Assembly: GCF_001887595.1 (NCBI RefSeq)
Contig: NZ_CP017480.1
Span: 3,066,001-3,130,000 of the forward strand
Direction: 5' to 3'
Source: Luteibacter rhizovicinus DSM 16549
Lineage (GTDB): Bacteria; Pseudomonadota; Gammaproteobacteria; Xanthomonadales; Rhodanobacteraceae
DNA length: 64,000 nt
A model generated the notes under the pieces. That model was not told the origin of the DNA and searched no databases. It was given only the letters and a program-made list of their open reading frames with translations. Shown in pieces: positions 30,965 to 40,877 of this stretch (positions are counted from its first letter, which is position 1; every line of letters starts with the position of its first letter). Position numbers and translations under genes: made by a program.

Positions 30965-31566
30965 ACGAGACGACTCCCGATTTCGCCAAGGGCGACGGAC
31001 TGGTGCCGGCGATCGTGCAGCACGCGCATTCGGGCGAAGTCCTGATGCTCGGCTACATGGACGAAGCCGCGTTGGCGAAAACGCGCGCCAGCGGCCTGGT
31101 GACCTTCTTCAGTCGCAGCAAGCAGCGTTTGTGGACAAAGGGCGAGACCTCGGGTGACTCGCTGGCCCTCGTCGATATCCGTCTGGACTGCGATGCGGAT
31201 ACGTTTCTGGTGCGTGCCATACCCGCCGGCCCGACCTGCCACACGGGCACGTCGAGCTGCTTCGGTGGCGACGTCAAACCCTCGCTGGGTTTCCTCGGCG
31301 AACTCGATGCCCTGGTCGCGTCCCGGCACACGGAACGGCCGGACGGCAGCTACACGACGAAGCTGTTCGAAGGCGGCATTCGCCGCATGGCGCAGAAAGT
31401 GGGGGAGGAGGGTGTCGAAACGGCGCTCGCCGCGGTTGCCGAAGGCAACGACGCCCTGATCGGCGAGGCCGCCGATCTGGTCTTTCATCTGATGGTGGTA
31501 CTGCGCGCGCGCGGCATCGGATTCGATGCCGTGGCGGCAAAACTAGCTGCCCGCCACGCGGGCTGA
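30961..31566 (+). CDS. hisI: Bifunctional PR-AMP cyclohydrolase / PR-ATP pyrophosphatase
   Basis: This 201-residue HisI-HisE fusion has an N-terminal cyclohydrolase ([20 protein letters not shown], zinc ligands in DCDADTFL and PTCHTG). The C-terminal MazG-like pyrophosphatase is marked by [14 protein letters not shown] and [11 protein letters not shown]. It carries out steps 2 and 3 of the pathway and is the last gene of the operon. It overlaps hisF by 4 bp and is followed by a REP-like inverted repeat. Confidence 0.97.
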   Translation: MNETTPDFAKGDGLVPAIVQHAHSGEVLMLGYMDEAALAKTRASGLVTFFSRSKQRLWTKGETSGDSLALVDIRLDCDADTFLVRAIPAGPTCHTGTSSCFGGDVKPSLGFLGELDALVASRHTERPDGSYTTKLFEGGIRRMAQKVGEEGVETALAAVAEGNDALIGEAADLVFHLMVVLRARGIGFDAVAAKLAARHAG

Positions 31567-31575
31567 TAAGTACAT

Positions 31576-31684
31576 GTAGGAGCCGATTCATCGGCGAAAA
31601 GCCAACGAAGCGGTGAGGCCGCGAGCCTCATTCGAGAGAGGCTCTGGCCCGCTGCCGCGGGTTCGCCGATGAATCGGCTCCTAC
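31576..31684. repeat. REP-like inverted repeat pair after the his operon
   Basis: Two 22-bp arms in inverted orientation (31576-31597 and 31663-31684) share the core GGAGCCGATTCATCGGC and flank a 65-bp spacer. Each arm is itself palindromic (GCCGAT-TC-ATCGGC). The same arm occurs at 41.3 and 50.6 kb. It lies between convergent hisI and rluB and may also act as a bidirectional transcript end. Confidence 0.9.
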
Positions 31685-31699
31685 CATCAGGTCTGTCGC

Positions 31700-33364
31700 T
31701 TACCGGTTGCCGCCGCGGTTTCCACCACCGCCACCACCGCTGCGATTGCCGCCCTGGCCGCCACCGCCACCGGGACGACCGCCGCGATTGCCGCCGGGAC
31801 GTGCGCCGCCGCCCGGGGTGCGGTTACCACCGCCACCCGCGCGATTGCCGCTGGCGCCGCCGCCGCTGGCGCGATTGCCACCGCCGCCACCGGCCGCGCG
31901 GTTGCCGCCGAAGCCGCCACCGCCACCCGGGGCGCGATTGCCGCCACCGCCTGGTGCGCCGCCCGTACGCGGGCCACGATTGCCGCCGCCACCGCCGTCG
32001 AAGCGAGCACCACCGCCCCCTTCGAAGCGTCCACCGCCGGCGCTACGATTGCCTTCGGCACGACCCGGACCACCCTGGCCCGGCGCGCGGTTGCCGCCGC
32101 CAGCACCCGGGCCGCCGCTACGGCCGCCCGGACGCGGACCACGGTTGCCCGCGGTGTTGCCAGCGGCGTTGCCGCCACCGGACCGGCTGTCGCCAGCGAA
32201 CCAGGTGCGCGGCGACGGCAGTTCCTGACCCGGCGCGACGCGACGCGAGCGCTGGCCACCGGCTGCGCCACCACCGCCACCGCGCTCGGGACGAGCGACG
32301 TTGCCGTTCACTTCGCGACGCGGAGCGCCGCCCTGACCGCCGCCGCCACCGGGGCGACCACGACCACCGCCGGCGCCACCACGACCGCCACGCGGGTTGT
32401 CGTCGCGCAGGCGATCGAAGGCAGTGAGCTCACGGGCTTCGTCATGACGACCCGAGCTCCAGGCACCGGCCGGACGGCCGTCCGGCTTGTACTCGGTAAC
32501 GTGACGCGGTGCGCGGCGCTGGTGGACCACGGCGCTCAGGGTGAGCACCGGAGCCGGCGCACCGAGGCCTGCGCGCTCGCGCAGTTCCTTGATCGCGGTC
32601 TCGTCGAGGTTGTCGCTGTCGCCGCGACGCAGGGCGCGCGGGAGTTCCACGCTGCCGTAGCGGATGCGCTTGAGGCGGCTGACCAGGAAACCCTGCGAGT
32701 CCCACAGGCGACGGACTTCACGGTTGCGGCCCTCGCGGATGGTCACGCGGAACCAGCTGTGGCTACCGCCGCGGCTGATGGTGGCGATCTCGTCGAAGCG
32801 GGCAGGGCCGTCTTCGAGTTCGACACCAGCCTTGAGGCGTTCGATGGTCTCGTCGGGTACTTCGCCGTGGACGCGGCAGAGGTATTCGCGCTCGAGGCCG
32901 CTCTTCGGATGCATCAGCGCGTTGGCGAGTTCGCCATCGGTGGTGAGCAGGAGCAGGCCGGTGGTGTTGATGTCCAGGCGACCCACGGCGACCCAGCGCG
33001 CGCCCTTCAGGCGCGGCAGCTGTTCGAACACGGTGGGACGGCCTTCGGTGTCTTCGCGCGTGGTCACCACGCCTTCCGGCTTGTGGTAGACGATCACTTC
33101 GGCATCGTTGCGATTGTCGGTAGCGACGACGAACTGCTTGCCGTCGAGGACGACGCGGTCGCCGGCGTGGACGCTGGCGCCGATGGTCGCGGCGGTGCCG
33201 TTGACTTCGACTTCGCCGGCCTGGATGCGCTGCTCGAGCATGCGGCGGGAGCCGAGGCCGGCGTTGGCCAGGACCTTGTGCAGGCGCTCTTCGAGCACGG
33301 CGCCATCATCGGGACGGCTTTCGCCACGCTTAAGGGATAGAACGGAACGTTGCGGCGCACTCAT
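31700..33364 (-). CDS. rluB: 23S rRNA pseudouridine synthase RluB with a long Gly/Arg/Asn-rich tail
   Basis: This 554-residue protein has an S4 RNA-binding domain (about residues 25-70, LHKVLANAGLGSRRMLE) and a catalytic domain with the Asp in AVGRLDINTTGLLLL and GRNREVRRLWDSQG. RluB modifies U2605 of 23S rRNA in E. coli. From about residue 322 on, some 230 residues are low-complexity Gly-rich sequence with repeated GGGNR and GNRxxG units, likely disordered and RNA-binding. RluB is usually about 290 residues; Xanthomonadales members often carry such tails, though this one is very long. It overlaps scpB by 4 bp. Confidence 0.93.
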   Translation of the reverse strand: MSAPQRSVLSLKRGESRPDDGAVLEERLHKVLANAGLGSRRMLEQRIQAGEVEVNGTAATIGASVHAGDRVVLDGKQFVVATDNRNDAEVIVYHKPEGVVTTREDTEGRPTVFEQLPRLKGARWVAVGRLDINTTGLLLLTTDGELANALMHPKSGLEREYLCRVHGEVPDETIERLKAGVELEDGPARFDEIATISRGGSHSWFRVTIREGRNREVRRLWDSQGFLVSRLKRIRYGSVELPRALRRGDSDNLDETAIKELRERAGLGAPAPVLTLSAVVHQRRAPRHVTEYKPDGRPAGAWSSGRHDEARELTAFDRLRDDNPRGGRGGAGGGRGRPGGGGGQGGAPRREVNGNVARPERGGGGGAAGGQRSRRVAPGQELPSPRTWFAGDSRSGGGNAAGNTAGNRGPRPGGRSGGPGAGGGNRAPGQGGPGRAEGNRSAGGGRFEGGGGARFDGGGGGNRGPRTGGAPGGGGNRAPGGGGGFGGNRAAGGGGGNRASGGGASGNRAGGGGNRTPGGGARPGGNRGGRPGGGGGQGGNRSGGGGGGNRGGNR

Positions 33365-34218
33365 GCGCGTGACTCCTCGGTATCTTCTTCAGCGTCGTCT
33401 TTGGCGACGTCGCTTTCGGGGTTCTCTGCCTCTTCGGCAGTGGCGGAAGCCGCGGCGACGTCGTCGCCGGCAGGCAGCTGGTTCGCGACCTCGACCGTCT
33501 CGTCCTCAGGGGACGGGGTTTCGGAGGCGGATGTTTCTTCGATCGTCATGGCCTCAGCCACGACATCATCGGATGCTTCGGTATTCGTTGGGCTTTCGTC
33601 TTCGTTGTCCGGGTCGATCGACAGGGTGGCGCCGACGCGGGCATGCGCGGGGATGCCGTCACCGTCGAACCGCAGCTGCGGATTGATTTCCTCGAGATCG
33701 CGGATCTCGGAAAGCGGGGGCAGGGAGTCCAGCGACTTCAGGCTGAAGTAGTCGAGGAATCCCCTCGTGGTGCCGAACAGGGCCGGCTTGCCAGGAACGT
33801 CGCGATGGCCGACGACGCGGATCCATTCGCGCTCCTCGAGCGTCTTGATGATGTTCGAGGACACCACCACGCCACGGATCTGTTCGATCTCCGGGCGGGT
33901 AATCGGCTGGCGATAGGCGATCAGGGCCAGTGTTTCGAGCAGCGCACGGGAGTAGCGGCTGGGTTTTTCGGACCACATTCGCGACACCCAGCCGTGGACG
34001 TCGCGACGGACCTGGTAACGCCAGCCCGAGGCGACTTCGATCAGTTCGACGCCGCGCCCGTCGCAGTCGTGCGTCAGCGAGGCGAGCGCGACCACGATGT
34101 CGTCCGTGGTCACTTCGTCCTCGTCGCCGAAGATCGCCTTCAACTGCGCGATCGTCATCGGCTGGGTCGACGCCAGCAGCGCCGCTTCCACGATGGGTTT
34201 CAGTTGTTCGGGTTGCAT
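33361..34218 (-). CDS. scpB: Segregation and condensation protein B
   Basis: This 285-residue protein has two winged-helix domains in about residues 1-180 (IVEAALLASTQPM, LLETLALIAYRQPITRPEIEQIRGV, PALFGTTRGFLDYFSL). An acidic Ser/Glu/Asp/Thr-rich tail of about 80 residues follows. ScpB joins ScpA and SMC in chromosome condensation. The order scpA-scpB-rluB is conserved in proteobacteria. Its stop overlaps the rluB start. Confidence 0.95.
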   Translation of the reverse strand: MQPEQLKPIVEAALLASTQPMTIAQLKAIFGDEDEVTTDDIVVALASLTHDCDGRGVELIEVASGWRYQVRRDVHGWVSRMWSEKPSRYSRALLETLALIAYRQPITRPEIEQIRGVVVSSNIIKTLEEREWIRVVGHRDVPGKPALFGTTRGFLDYFSLKSLDSLPPLSEIRDLEEINPQLRFDGDGIPAHARVGATLSIDPDNEDESPTNTEASDDVVAEAMTIEETSASETPSPEDETVEVANQLPAGDDVAAASATAEEAENPESDVAKDDAEEDTEESRA

Positions 34219-34282
34219 AGGCCTTCGGGTGTACCGCGCGGGTCGCGCGGATCGGTTCGATGTTCGTGGCCCTCAAGGGCCG

Positions 34283-35164
34283 TCAGGCGAGCGCCTCTTC
34301 GGGCTCGGCATCACTCAGTACCTTCGTCTTCAGATAGATCGGCCCGAGGGCTTCTTCCTGGACGATCTCGACGAGCATTTCCTTGGCCAGTTCGAGCATG
34401 GCGAGGAAGGTGACAACGACCCCGAGTCGACCTTCCGTCACGTCGAACAGCGTTTCAAAACGGTGGAACCCGCCGCGACCCAATGATTCGAGCAGGTCGC
34501 CCATGCGCTGGCGCACGCTGAGCGGTTCGCGCTGGATCGCATGGTGCGTGAACAGATCGGCACGTCCGAGCACGTCCTTGAGCGCGAGCAGCATCTCCTT
34601 CAGATCGAGCGGGGGCGGTACGCGCACCACGTTGTGCTCGCCGACGAAGGCATGCACCACGGTGGTATCGCGTTCCAGGCGCGGCATGGCTTCGATATCG
34701 GCCGCGGCCCGCTTGAACCGTTCGTACTCCTGCAGGCGGCGAACCAGCTCCGCACGCGGATCGTCCTCCAGGCCTTCCTCGCTCGGTGGCCGGGGCAGCA
34801 GCAACCTGGACTTGATCTCCGCCAGGATCGCGGCCATCAGCAGGTATTCCGCGGCGAGCTCCAGTCGCATCACCTCGCGCATCATGTCGATGTAGTCCAT
34901 GTACTGCCGGGTGATTTCGGCCACAGGGATGTCGAGGATGTCCAGGTTCTGCCGGCGAATCAGGTAAAGCAGCAGGTCGAGCGGCCCTTCGAACGATTCG
35001 AGGATGACCTCGAGCGCGTCCGGCGGGATGTACAGATCCTGCGGCATTTGCAGCACAGGCTGCCCGCGCACGAGCGCGAGGGGCATTTCCTGCTGCTGCG
35101 GGACGCCTGCGAAGGCACCCTGGGTTTTTTCGACTACCTGAACTTCGGTTGTCTCGTTAGTCAT
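34283..35164 (-). CDS. scpA: Segregation and condensation protein A
   Basis: This 293-residue kleisin shows FEGPLDLLLYLIRRQNLDILDIPVA at its N-terminal part (quoted here only as FEGPLDLLLYLI), AAEYLLMAAILAEIKSRLLLP and the C-terminal winged helix (VVTFLAMLELAKE). It bridges SMC heads with ScpB. The ATG at 35164 is chosen; a GTG two codons earlier is possible. It lies 64 bp upstream of scpB and starts the operon. Confidence 0.95.
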   Translation of the reverse strand: MTNETTEVQVVEKTQGAFAGVPQQQEMPLALVRGQPVLQMPQDLYIPPDALEVILESFEGPLDLLLYLIRRQNLDILDIPVAEITRQYMDYIDMMREVMRLELAAEYLLMAAILAEIKSRLLLPRPPSEEGLEDDPRAELVRRLQEYERFKRAAADIEAMPRLERDTTVVHAFVGEHNVVRVPPPLDLKEMLLALKDVLGRADLFTHHAIQREPLSVRQRMGDLLESLGRGGFHRFETLFDVTEGRLGVVVTFLAMLELAKEMLVEIVQEEALGPIYLKTKVLSDAEPEEALA

Positions 35165-35478
35165 CGGCACACGTCAGAAGGGTCGCGAGTGCGACCAGGA
35201 ACGTAACAATCGATGCCGTCCGGCGGCTATACCGCCACCTCGCCCGGCATGCCACGCATCGTCGCCGACGAGCGAAGGGCATTGCCGCTGGACACCCCAG
35301 GAGGGTCACCGCCTGTGAAAGATCGTCGGGAGCGGTCCGCTCACGGTCCCGAAACACGGACCGGTGAGGGCGCGACGCCCGAATAAGTTCACCCGATTGA
35401 GCACAGGGTATCGCCTGTGCCCGCCCAAGTCCAGCGGCCTGCCTGCCGGGCGTCCCGCGGTTCCGGCACAATATCGGT
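35165..35478. other. scpA-dinB divergent spacer
   Basis: The 314 bp hold the divergent promoters of scpA and dinB. I see no gene, no LexA-type palindrome and no clear sigma-70 boxes. An imperfect hairpin occurs near 35332-35370. Confidence 0.4.
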
Positions 35479-36666
35479 ATGCAGCAGGCCCCTCGCGCGA
35501 TCATCCATGTCGACATGGACGCTTTCTATGCGTCCGTGGAGGAGCTGGACGACCCGAGCCTGGTCGGCAAGCCCGTCATCGTGGCCGGGCTGGGTCGGCG
35601 CGGCGTGGTTTCCACCTGCAACTACGTGGCCCGCACCTACGGGGTCCGCTCGGCCATGCCGACCTCGGAGGCGCGCCGTCGCTGCCCGGACGGCGTCTAT
35701 ATCTTCCCTCGCCATGCCCGCTACGCAGAAATTTCGGAGATCGTCTTTTCGGTCTTCGGCGAGGTCACGCCGATGATCGAGGGGCTCTCCCTGGATGAGG
35801 CGTTTCTCGATGTCACGGCCAGCCTGCGCCTGTTCGCCTCGATCGAGGCGATCGGGCGCCGGGTCAAGGAGAGCATTCGCGAGCGTACGGGCCTGAACGC
35901 CTCGGTCGGCATGGCGCACAACAAGCTGCTCGCCAAACTGGCCAGCGAGTTGTCCAAGCCGGACGGTTTCCTGCACATCCACCCCGGGGAAGTGCAGGGC
36001 TACCTCGATCCGCTGCCGATCGGACGCATGTGGACGGTCGGCAAGGTGGCCGAGGAATCCCTGCACAAAGTCGGTATCCGCACCATCGGCGACCTGATCC
36101 GCGCGGATGCCTGGCGGCTGAACAAGGCCGTCGGTGAGCGTCATGCTGCCCAACTGCGTCAGTTGTGCCTCGGCGAGGACCGCCGGGCCGTGGTCACGGA
36201 CGCGCCGGAAGTGTCGATCGGTTCGGAATGGACCTTCGACATCGACGTGGACGAGCTGCCGATCGCCGAGGCATGGCTCCTGCGCCAGTGCGAGCGGGTC
36301 GGGGCGAGGGCGCGGTCGCGCGGCGTGGACGCCCGGACGGTGTCGGTGAAGCTGCGGGAACCGCCCTTCGTCACCCACAGCCGGCAGGCGCAGTTGCCGG
36401 TTCCCGGCAACGCGACGCCGGATATCTATGCCGTGGCACGTCGCTTGCTTCAGGTCTGGTGGAACCAGCATCCACGGCCGAGGCTTCGCTTGCTCGGTGT
36501 GACGCTTTCGGGGTTCGATGCCCGGCACAGCGATGAACAGCAGGACATGTTCGCCGCGCCGGTCTCGGAAAAACGCTCCGATGGCGTGCAGGACCGGATC
36601 AACGAGCGCTTCGGCGCCGGTGCCCTGGTCCGCGCGGGTGTGCTGAAGACGCGCGGAAGCGAGTGA
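35479..36666 (+). CDS. dinB: DNA polymerase IV (Y-family)
   Basis: This 395-residue Y-family polymerase has catalytic acidic residues in VDMDAFYASVEELD (about residues 11-24) and SLDEAFLDV (about residues 105-113). The helix-hairpin-helix region (IRTIGDLI) and a little-finger domain (VSIGSEWTFD) follow. It performs error-prone translesion synthesis. No LexA box was recognised upstream. Confidence 0.95.
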   Translation: MQQAPRAIIHVDMDAFYASVEELDDPSLVGKPVIVAGLGRRGVVSTCNYVARTYGVRSAMPTSEARRRCPDGVYIFPRHARYAEISEIVFSVFGEVTPMIEGLSLDEAFLDVTASLRLFASIEAIGRRVKESIRERTGLNASVGMAHNKLLAKLASELSKPDGFLHIHPGEVQGYLDPLPIGRMWTVGKVAEESLHKVGIRTIGDLIRADAWRLNKAVGERHAAQLRQLCLGEDRRAVVTDAPEVSIGSEWTFDIDVDELPIAEAWLLRQCERVGARARSRGVDARTVSVKLREPPFVTHSRQAQLPVPGNATPDIYAVARRLLQVWWNQHPRPRLRLLGVTLSGFDARHSDEQQDMFAAPVSEKRSDGVQDRINERFGAGALVRAGVLKTRGSE

Positions 36667-36748
36667 ACGCCGGTGTTGCGGGCGAACCCTACGACTGCGC
36701 TAATGTGTCCGTTTGTGACACGAAACGTAAGTCGTGCGGGGTGCGGTC

Positions 36749-37159
36749 ATGCCGAACTCGACGTATAAGGTCCAGCAGGAACCGAAATGGATGGAAATGC
36801 AGCAGATGTCTGACAAGGAAAGTTCGAACATGCGCTATCGCCACGCGCGGATGAAGGTGCAGACCGCGGTCCTGATGAGCCGCGGCGGCGAAGCGCACCC
36901 CACCGACCTGGTCGACATTTCAGCGACCGGCGCCATGCTGCGCCGCCCGCTCGGCTGGCGCGGCGAGCCCGGCCAGACCTGGATCCTGGACATGGTCTTC
37001 GGCCATGACCTGCACATCCACATGGAAGCCATGGTCGCCCGCGTTTCCGCGCGGCAGATCGGCATGGCCTACACGCTCATCCCCGAGGACAAGCAGGCGC
37101 CGTTGTGGGAGTTGCTGGGTGGGTATGCGGATACGCTCGAGGCTTGGACGGACGACTGA
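36749..37159 (+). CDS. PilZ-domain protein
   Basis: This 136-residue protein has the c-di-GMP-binding PilZ signature: RYRHARMKVQ (RxxxR) followed by DLVDISATGAML (DxSxxG). A beta-barrel domain follows to about residue 120. It probably responds to cyclic di-GMP, although no target is shown by the context. It follows dinB by 82 bp. The ATG at 36749 is used; another ATG lies five codons upstream. Confidence 0.85.
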   Translation: MPNSTYKVQQEPKWMEMQQMSDKESSNMRYRHARMKVQTAVLMSRGGEAHPTDLVDISATGAMLRRPLGWRGEPGQTWILDMVFGHDLHIHMEAMVARVSARQIGMAYTLIPEDKQAPLWELLGGYADTLEAWTDD

Positions 37160-37454
37160 CTGTCGGCAAACGCAATTGCTCTCACGCCTTCGACAGGCCA
37201 ATCGAATAGGTCTGCCGACGATGACATGGCCGATAACGCGCATCCGTGAGGCTGGGCGTTTCACGTTTGCAAGCAGAAACGTCGCGTAGGCCGTCCGCCA
37301 GTTGTCTTGAGTGCTCGACGACAGGTCGAGCGTGCGCTCACTCACGATCCAAGGCGGGCTTTGCGACTACCGATAGGTCGTCAGTGCCCTGCATAACGGA
37401 GTTTGCAAGGCGGTGATTCTCGTTGTGCCGATCCGGCGACAACGAGGTTTCCAA
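37160..37454. other. Spacer before the amidase gene
   Basis: There is no gene in these 295 bp. Composition falls from GC-rich to a more AT-rich style towards the amidase start, which suggests a boundary of acquired sequence. Confidence 0.35.
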
Positions 37455-38987
37455 ATGAACATCTCAGAAGGCCGACAATTCCGCAGTAAAGCTGCGGGAA
37501 AGTGTCTCGCTGCCGCGTTTTTCGTAACGGCGAATTTCGCCATAGCTCAGACTGTGGATGGTGAGTCCGCCATCTCCTCTATGTCGCCCCTGGAGCGCTC
37601 GGAGATCGAGGTCAGGGCAAACGACAAGATCAATGCGATGTTGCGTGGGCGGACGTTTTTTCCAGGTCAGGCATCGCCCCTGATCGCCCGTTCGCGGCTT
37701 GATCCGAAAACAAACGAGTTATTGGTCGATCTAGGCGAAGAAAACGGGCTACATGCGGAAAGTCTGGAGATGGAAGATCTGCAAAAGCACATCACTGAGG
37801 CAGCGTCCCACGTTCTGGGGAGTATTGATGGGTGGGAAGGTGTTGACCTGCGATTTGGTGGGAAGGACATGTATTTCTGGTTCCCTCAACAGCGACCTGC
37901 AGAAGATCTGGTTCGACCAGCTGCTGCAACGGACGATGCGAAGGCGTCTTCTACCGACACCATTGTTCTCTCAGCTGGCCATGGCGTCTACTATCACGAG
38001 GGCTACAAGAAATGGATTCCCCAGCGCGAAGTATTTTTTTCGGCGCGGGAAGACGATGTCACCCAGGATTTTGTCGCACAGCTCAATCAGCAAATGATTA
38101 GGGAGCTGTGGGGGCGTAAGCGGCAAAAGCTCGAGGTGGTCCTTGCGCGATCGCTTTCGTCGGATATCCACGAAGAGAGCGGACGTCCCTGGCGAGACAT
38201 TGCAGGCAGATACCGTATCAAGGCCTTGTATCCGGACATTCCTGAGCTTTGGCATTCCAGACCAGATAACCAGGGTGTCGATAACGAGCGCATTGAAGAC
38301 ATGTACAGCCGTCCAGCGCTGGCAAATCATGTCAACGCAGCTGCGTCCATTCACATTCACACAAACGCGTGGGAGCCAGAGACTCGGGGCGCACGCTTCT
38401 ATTATCAGAAAGGGCAGCCGGAGAGCAAACGTCTTGCGTCTTCGTTGGCATGCCACGTGCGAGAGGTTCTCAAGTCACGGCCCGAATTTCCGGATTATGT
38501 CGTAGATGCTGTGGGGCGAACCGGCAACTATGCTGAGCTGCGATCAGCCAAGATGCCATCTTCGTTGATCGAAATCGGATTCCATACAAACGAGAAAGAC
38601 GCTGCTGCGATGCAGCGTCCTGACTTTCGTAAATTCGCCATGGCGGGCGTACGAAAGGGTTATGAGCTTTTTAGGGCTGGGGTTGCGTGCGATCCGTTCA
38701 AGGTTACGAGTATCACAAACATCAGTACGTTTGGCTCAACCATCTCGCTCCAGGCCACCTACTCGGGCACACCGACGTTTCCCGTGTACCTCGAACTGGG
38801 TGATGAGTTCGGGAACGTGACGTATGCCCAAGCTAGCAGCCCGGCGGCGCCAAATCTCCTAGAGTTCGATATTCAGTGTCGAAGGAGGAGAGCGCAGGTG
38901 AAGTTCGTTGGCTACTTCGATGACGATGACTATGTTCTGACGAAGAAGCCCTTCACCGCTGACTGTTGGGGCTGGATGGGGGGGTAG
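37455..38987 (+). CDS. Secreted N-acetylmuramoyl-L-alanine amidase (Amidase_3)
   Basis: This 510-residue protein has a signal peptide ending near AIAQ (about residue 32). A zinc amidase domain follows at about residues 175-420: first His in LSAGHGVYY, HxN-type ligand in SIHIHTN and the catalytic Glu in SSLIEIGFHTN. A C-terminal beta-rich domain of about 90 residues ends the protein. It would cleave the peptide stem from peptidoglycan in the periplasm or outside. Base composition is visibly less GC-rich than its neighbours, hinting at horizontal transfer. GAGG lies about 9 bases before the ATG. Its biological target is not evident. Confidence 0.82.
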   Translation: MNISEGRQFRSKAAGKCLAAAFFVTANFAIAQTVDGESAISSMSPLERSEIEVRANDKINAMLRGRTFFPGQASPLIARSRLDPKTNELLVDLGEENGLHAESLEMEDLQKHITEAASHVLGSIDGWEGVDLRFGGKDMYFWFPQQRPAEDLVRPAAATDDAKASSTDTIVLSAGHGVYYHEGYKKWIPQREVFFSAREDDVTQDFVAQLNQQMIRELWGRKRQKLEVVLARSLSSDIHEESGRPWRDIAGRYRIKALYPDIPELWHSRPDNQGVDNERIEDMYSRPALANHVNAAASIHIHTNAWEPETRGARFYYQKGQPESKRLASSLACHVREVLKSRPEFPDYVVDAVGRTGNYAELRSAKMPSSLIEIGFHTNEKDAAAMQRPDFRKFAMAGVRKGYELFRAGVACDPFKVTSITNISTFGSTISLQATYSGTPTFPVYLELGDEFGNVTYAQASSPAAPNLLEFDIQCRRRRAQVKFVGYFDDDDYVLTKKPFTADCWGWMGG

Positions 38988-39016
38988 CTCGACCGGTGAT
39001 CGTTTGTGCCCCTCTT

Positions 39017-39049
39017 GGCCGCTCCACAAAGAACTCTTGTGGAGCGGCC
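39017..39049. terminator. Convergent hairpin between amidase and fadD
   Basis: GGCCGCTCCACAA-AGAACTC-TTGTGGAGCGGCC is a perfect 13-bp stem between the 3' ends of two convergent genes. No T-run follows, so it is either a transcript-end stabiliser or a factor-dependent end. Confidence 0.55.
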
Positions 39050-39055
39050 GCGCCT

Positions 39056-40753
39056 TCAGGCCTGCGCAGCCTTCCGTTTCGCCCGATCCTCATCGCGCAA
39101 TTCGCGACGAAGGATCTTGCCCACATTGGTCTTCGGCAATGCGTCGCGGAATTCGATCTGCTTGGGGCGCTTGTAGCCGGTGAGGTTCTCGCGGCAGTAC
39201 TCGCGCAGGGCCTCTTCGGTGAGTGCCGGATCCTTGCGGACCACGAAGATCTTCACCACTTCGCCCGAATGCTCGTCGTCGATGCCGACGGCGGCCACTT
39301 CGGCCACGCCCGGATGCGCCATGACGATGTCCTCGATCTCGTTCGGGTACACGTTGAAGCCCGAGACCAGGATCATGTCCTTCTTGCGATCGACGATGTA
39401 AACGTAACCGTTGGCGTCCATGCGCGCGATGTCGCCGGTGCGCAGCCAGCCGTTCGCATCGAGCACCTTGGCGGTCTCGTCGGGGCGATTCCAGTAGCCC
39501 TTCATCACCTGCGGGCCCTTGATGCACAGCTCGCCGACTTCACCGATGGGTAGCACCTGGCCGTCATCGGTCCAGATCTGCACATAGGTGGAAGGGATCG
39601 GCAGGCCGATCGAGCCGTTGTATTCCTTCAGGTCCAGCGGATTGATGCAGGCCGCTGGCGAGGTTTCGGTCAGGCCGTAGGCCTCGGCGAGCGTCACGCC
39701 GGTGGTCTTCTTCCAGCGTTCCGCCACGGCACGTTGCACGGCCATGCCACCGCCGAGCGACAGATGCAGGCCGGAGAAATCGAGGTCGGCAAAGCCGGGT
39801 GTGTTGAGCAGGCCGTTGAACAGGGTGTTGACGCCGGTGATCGCGGTGAAGCGCTCCTTCGAGAGCTCCTTGACGAAGCCCTTCATGTCGCGCGGATTGG
39901 TAATCAGCAGGTTCAGCGCGCCCATGCGCGTGAAGACCAGGCCGTTCGCTGTCAACGAGAAGATGTGATACAGCGGCAGCGCGGTGACGATGATTTCCTC
40001 ACCCATCTTGGCCGACCCGCTGATCCAGGCATCGGCCTGGAGCATGTTGGCGACCATGTTGCGATGGGTGAGCATCGCGCCCTTGGCGACGCCGGTGGTG
40101 CCACCGGTGTACTGCAGGAAGGCGATATCGTCGTGGCCGACGTCGGTCTTCGGCATCGGGTGCGACTTGCCGCGTGCGAGCGCATCCCTGAAACGGACGG
40201 CCATCGGCAGCTTGAACGCAGGCACTTCCTTACGGATGCTCTTGACCACGAAGTTGATGATGTTCCCCTTGGGGAACCCGATCATGTCGCCGACCGCCGT
40301 GGTGATGACGTTCTTTACCTGGGTGCCGTCCAGCGCCTGCTCGGCGGTCGCGGCGAAGTTGTCGAGCACGACCAGCGCCTTTGCGCCGGAATCTTCCAGC
40401 TGGTGATGCAGCTCGCGGGTGGTGTACAGCGGATTGGTGTTTACGACGGTCAGGCCGAGGCGCAGGGCGCCGAACAGCACGATCGGGTACTGAAGCAGGT
40501 TCGGCAGCATGATCGCCAGGCGGTCGCCTTTCTTCAGGCCGAGTTCGCCGGAAAGGTAGCCCGCGAACGCGGCGGATAGTTCGTCGATCTGCCCATAGGT
40601 GAGGACCTTGCCGAAGTTCTTATAGGCAGGGCGATCACGAAATTTCTGAAAGGACTCTTCGAAGACGGCCGCCACGGAGCGGTACGCGCTGACGTCGATG
40701 TCGGCGGGAATGCCGGCCGGATAGTGGTCAAGCCACGGACGCTCAATGCTCAT
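39056..40753 (-). CDS. fadD: Long-chain fatty-acid-CoA ligase
   Basis: This 565-residue adenylate-forming enzyme has the AMP motif [14 protein letters not shown] (about residue 215), the YGLTETSPA motif and [23 protein letters not shown] followed by [13 protein letters not shown] catalytic Lys sits near the C-terminus ([13 protein letters not shown]). It activates fatty acids to acyl-CoA at the inner membrane for beta-oxidation or lipid synthesis. The ATG at 40753 has AAGGAG about 12 bases upstream; longer readings run into the upstream spacer. Confidence 0.95.
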   Translation of the reverse strand: MSIERPWLDHYPAGIPADIDVSAYRSVAAVFEESFQKFRDRPAYKNFGKVLTYGQIDELSAAFAGYLSGELGLKKGDRLAIMLPNLLQYPIVLFGALRLGLTVVNTNPLYTTRELHHQLEDSGAKALVVLDNFAATAEQALDGTQVKNVITTAVGDMIGFPKGNIINFVVKSIRKEVPAFKLPMAVRFRDALARGKSHPMPKTDVGHDDIAFLQYTGGTTGVAKGAMLTHRNMVANMLQADAWISGSAKMGEEIIVTALPLYHIFSLTANGLVFTRMGALNLLITNPRDMKGFVKELSKERFTAITGVNTLFNGLLNTPGFADLDFSGLHLSLGGGMAVQRAVAERWKKTTGVTLAEAYGLTETSPAACINPLDLKEYNGSIGLPIPSTYVQIWTDDGQVLPIGEVGELCIKGPQVMKGYWNRPDETAKVLDANGWLRTGDIARMDANGYVYIVDRKKDMILVSGFNVYPNEIEDIVMAHPGVAEVAAVGIDDEHSGEVVKIFVVRKDPALTEEALREYCRENLTGYKRPKQIEFRDALPKTNVGKILRRELRDEDRAKRKAAQA

Positions 40754-40877
40754 GGATCGGACGAACTCCTTCAAAGGGCAGTCGTACGGCGGCCTGTCGT
40801 ACGATCGCGGCATTGGAGCATACGCGCGCGTATAGCGGCAAGCCGCAACGCAACGAGACAGCACAAGGGATAACACG

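Noticed and set aside
37455..38987. Amidase as a T4SS effector
   Set aside because: It has an N-terminal signal peptide and no recognisable XVIPCD-type C-terminal domain, so export by the T4SS is unlikely.
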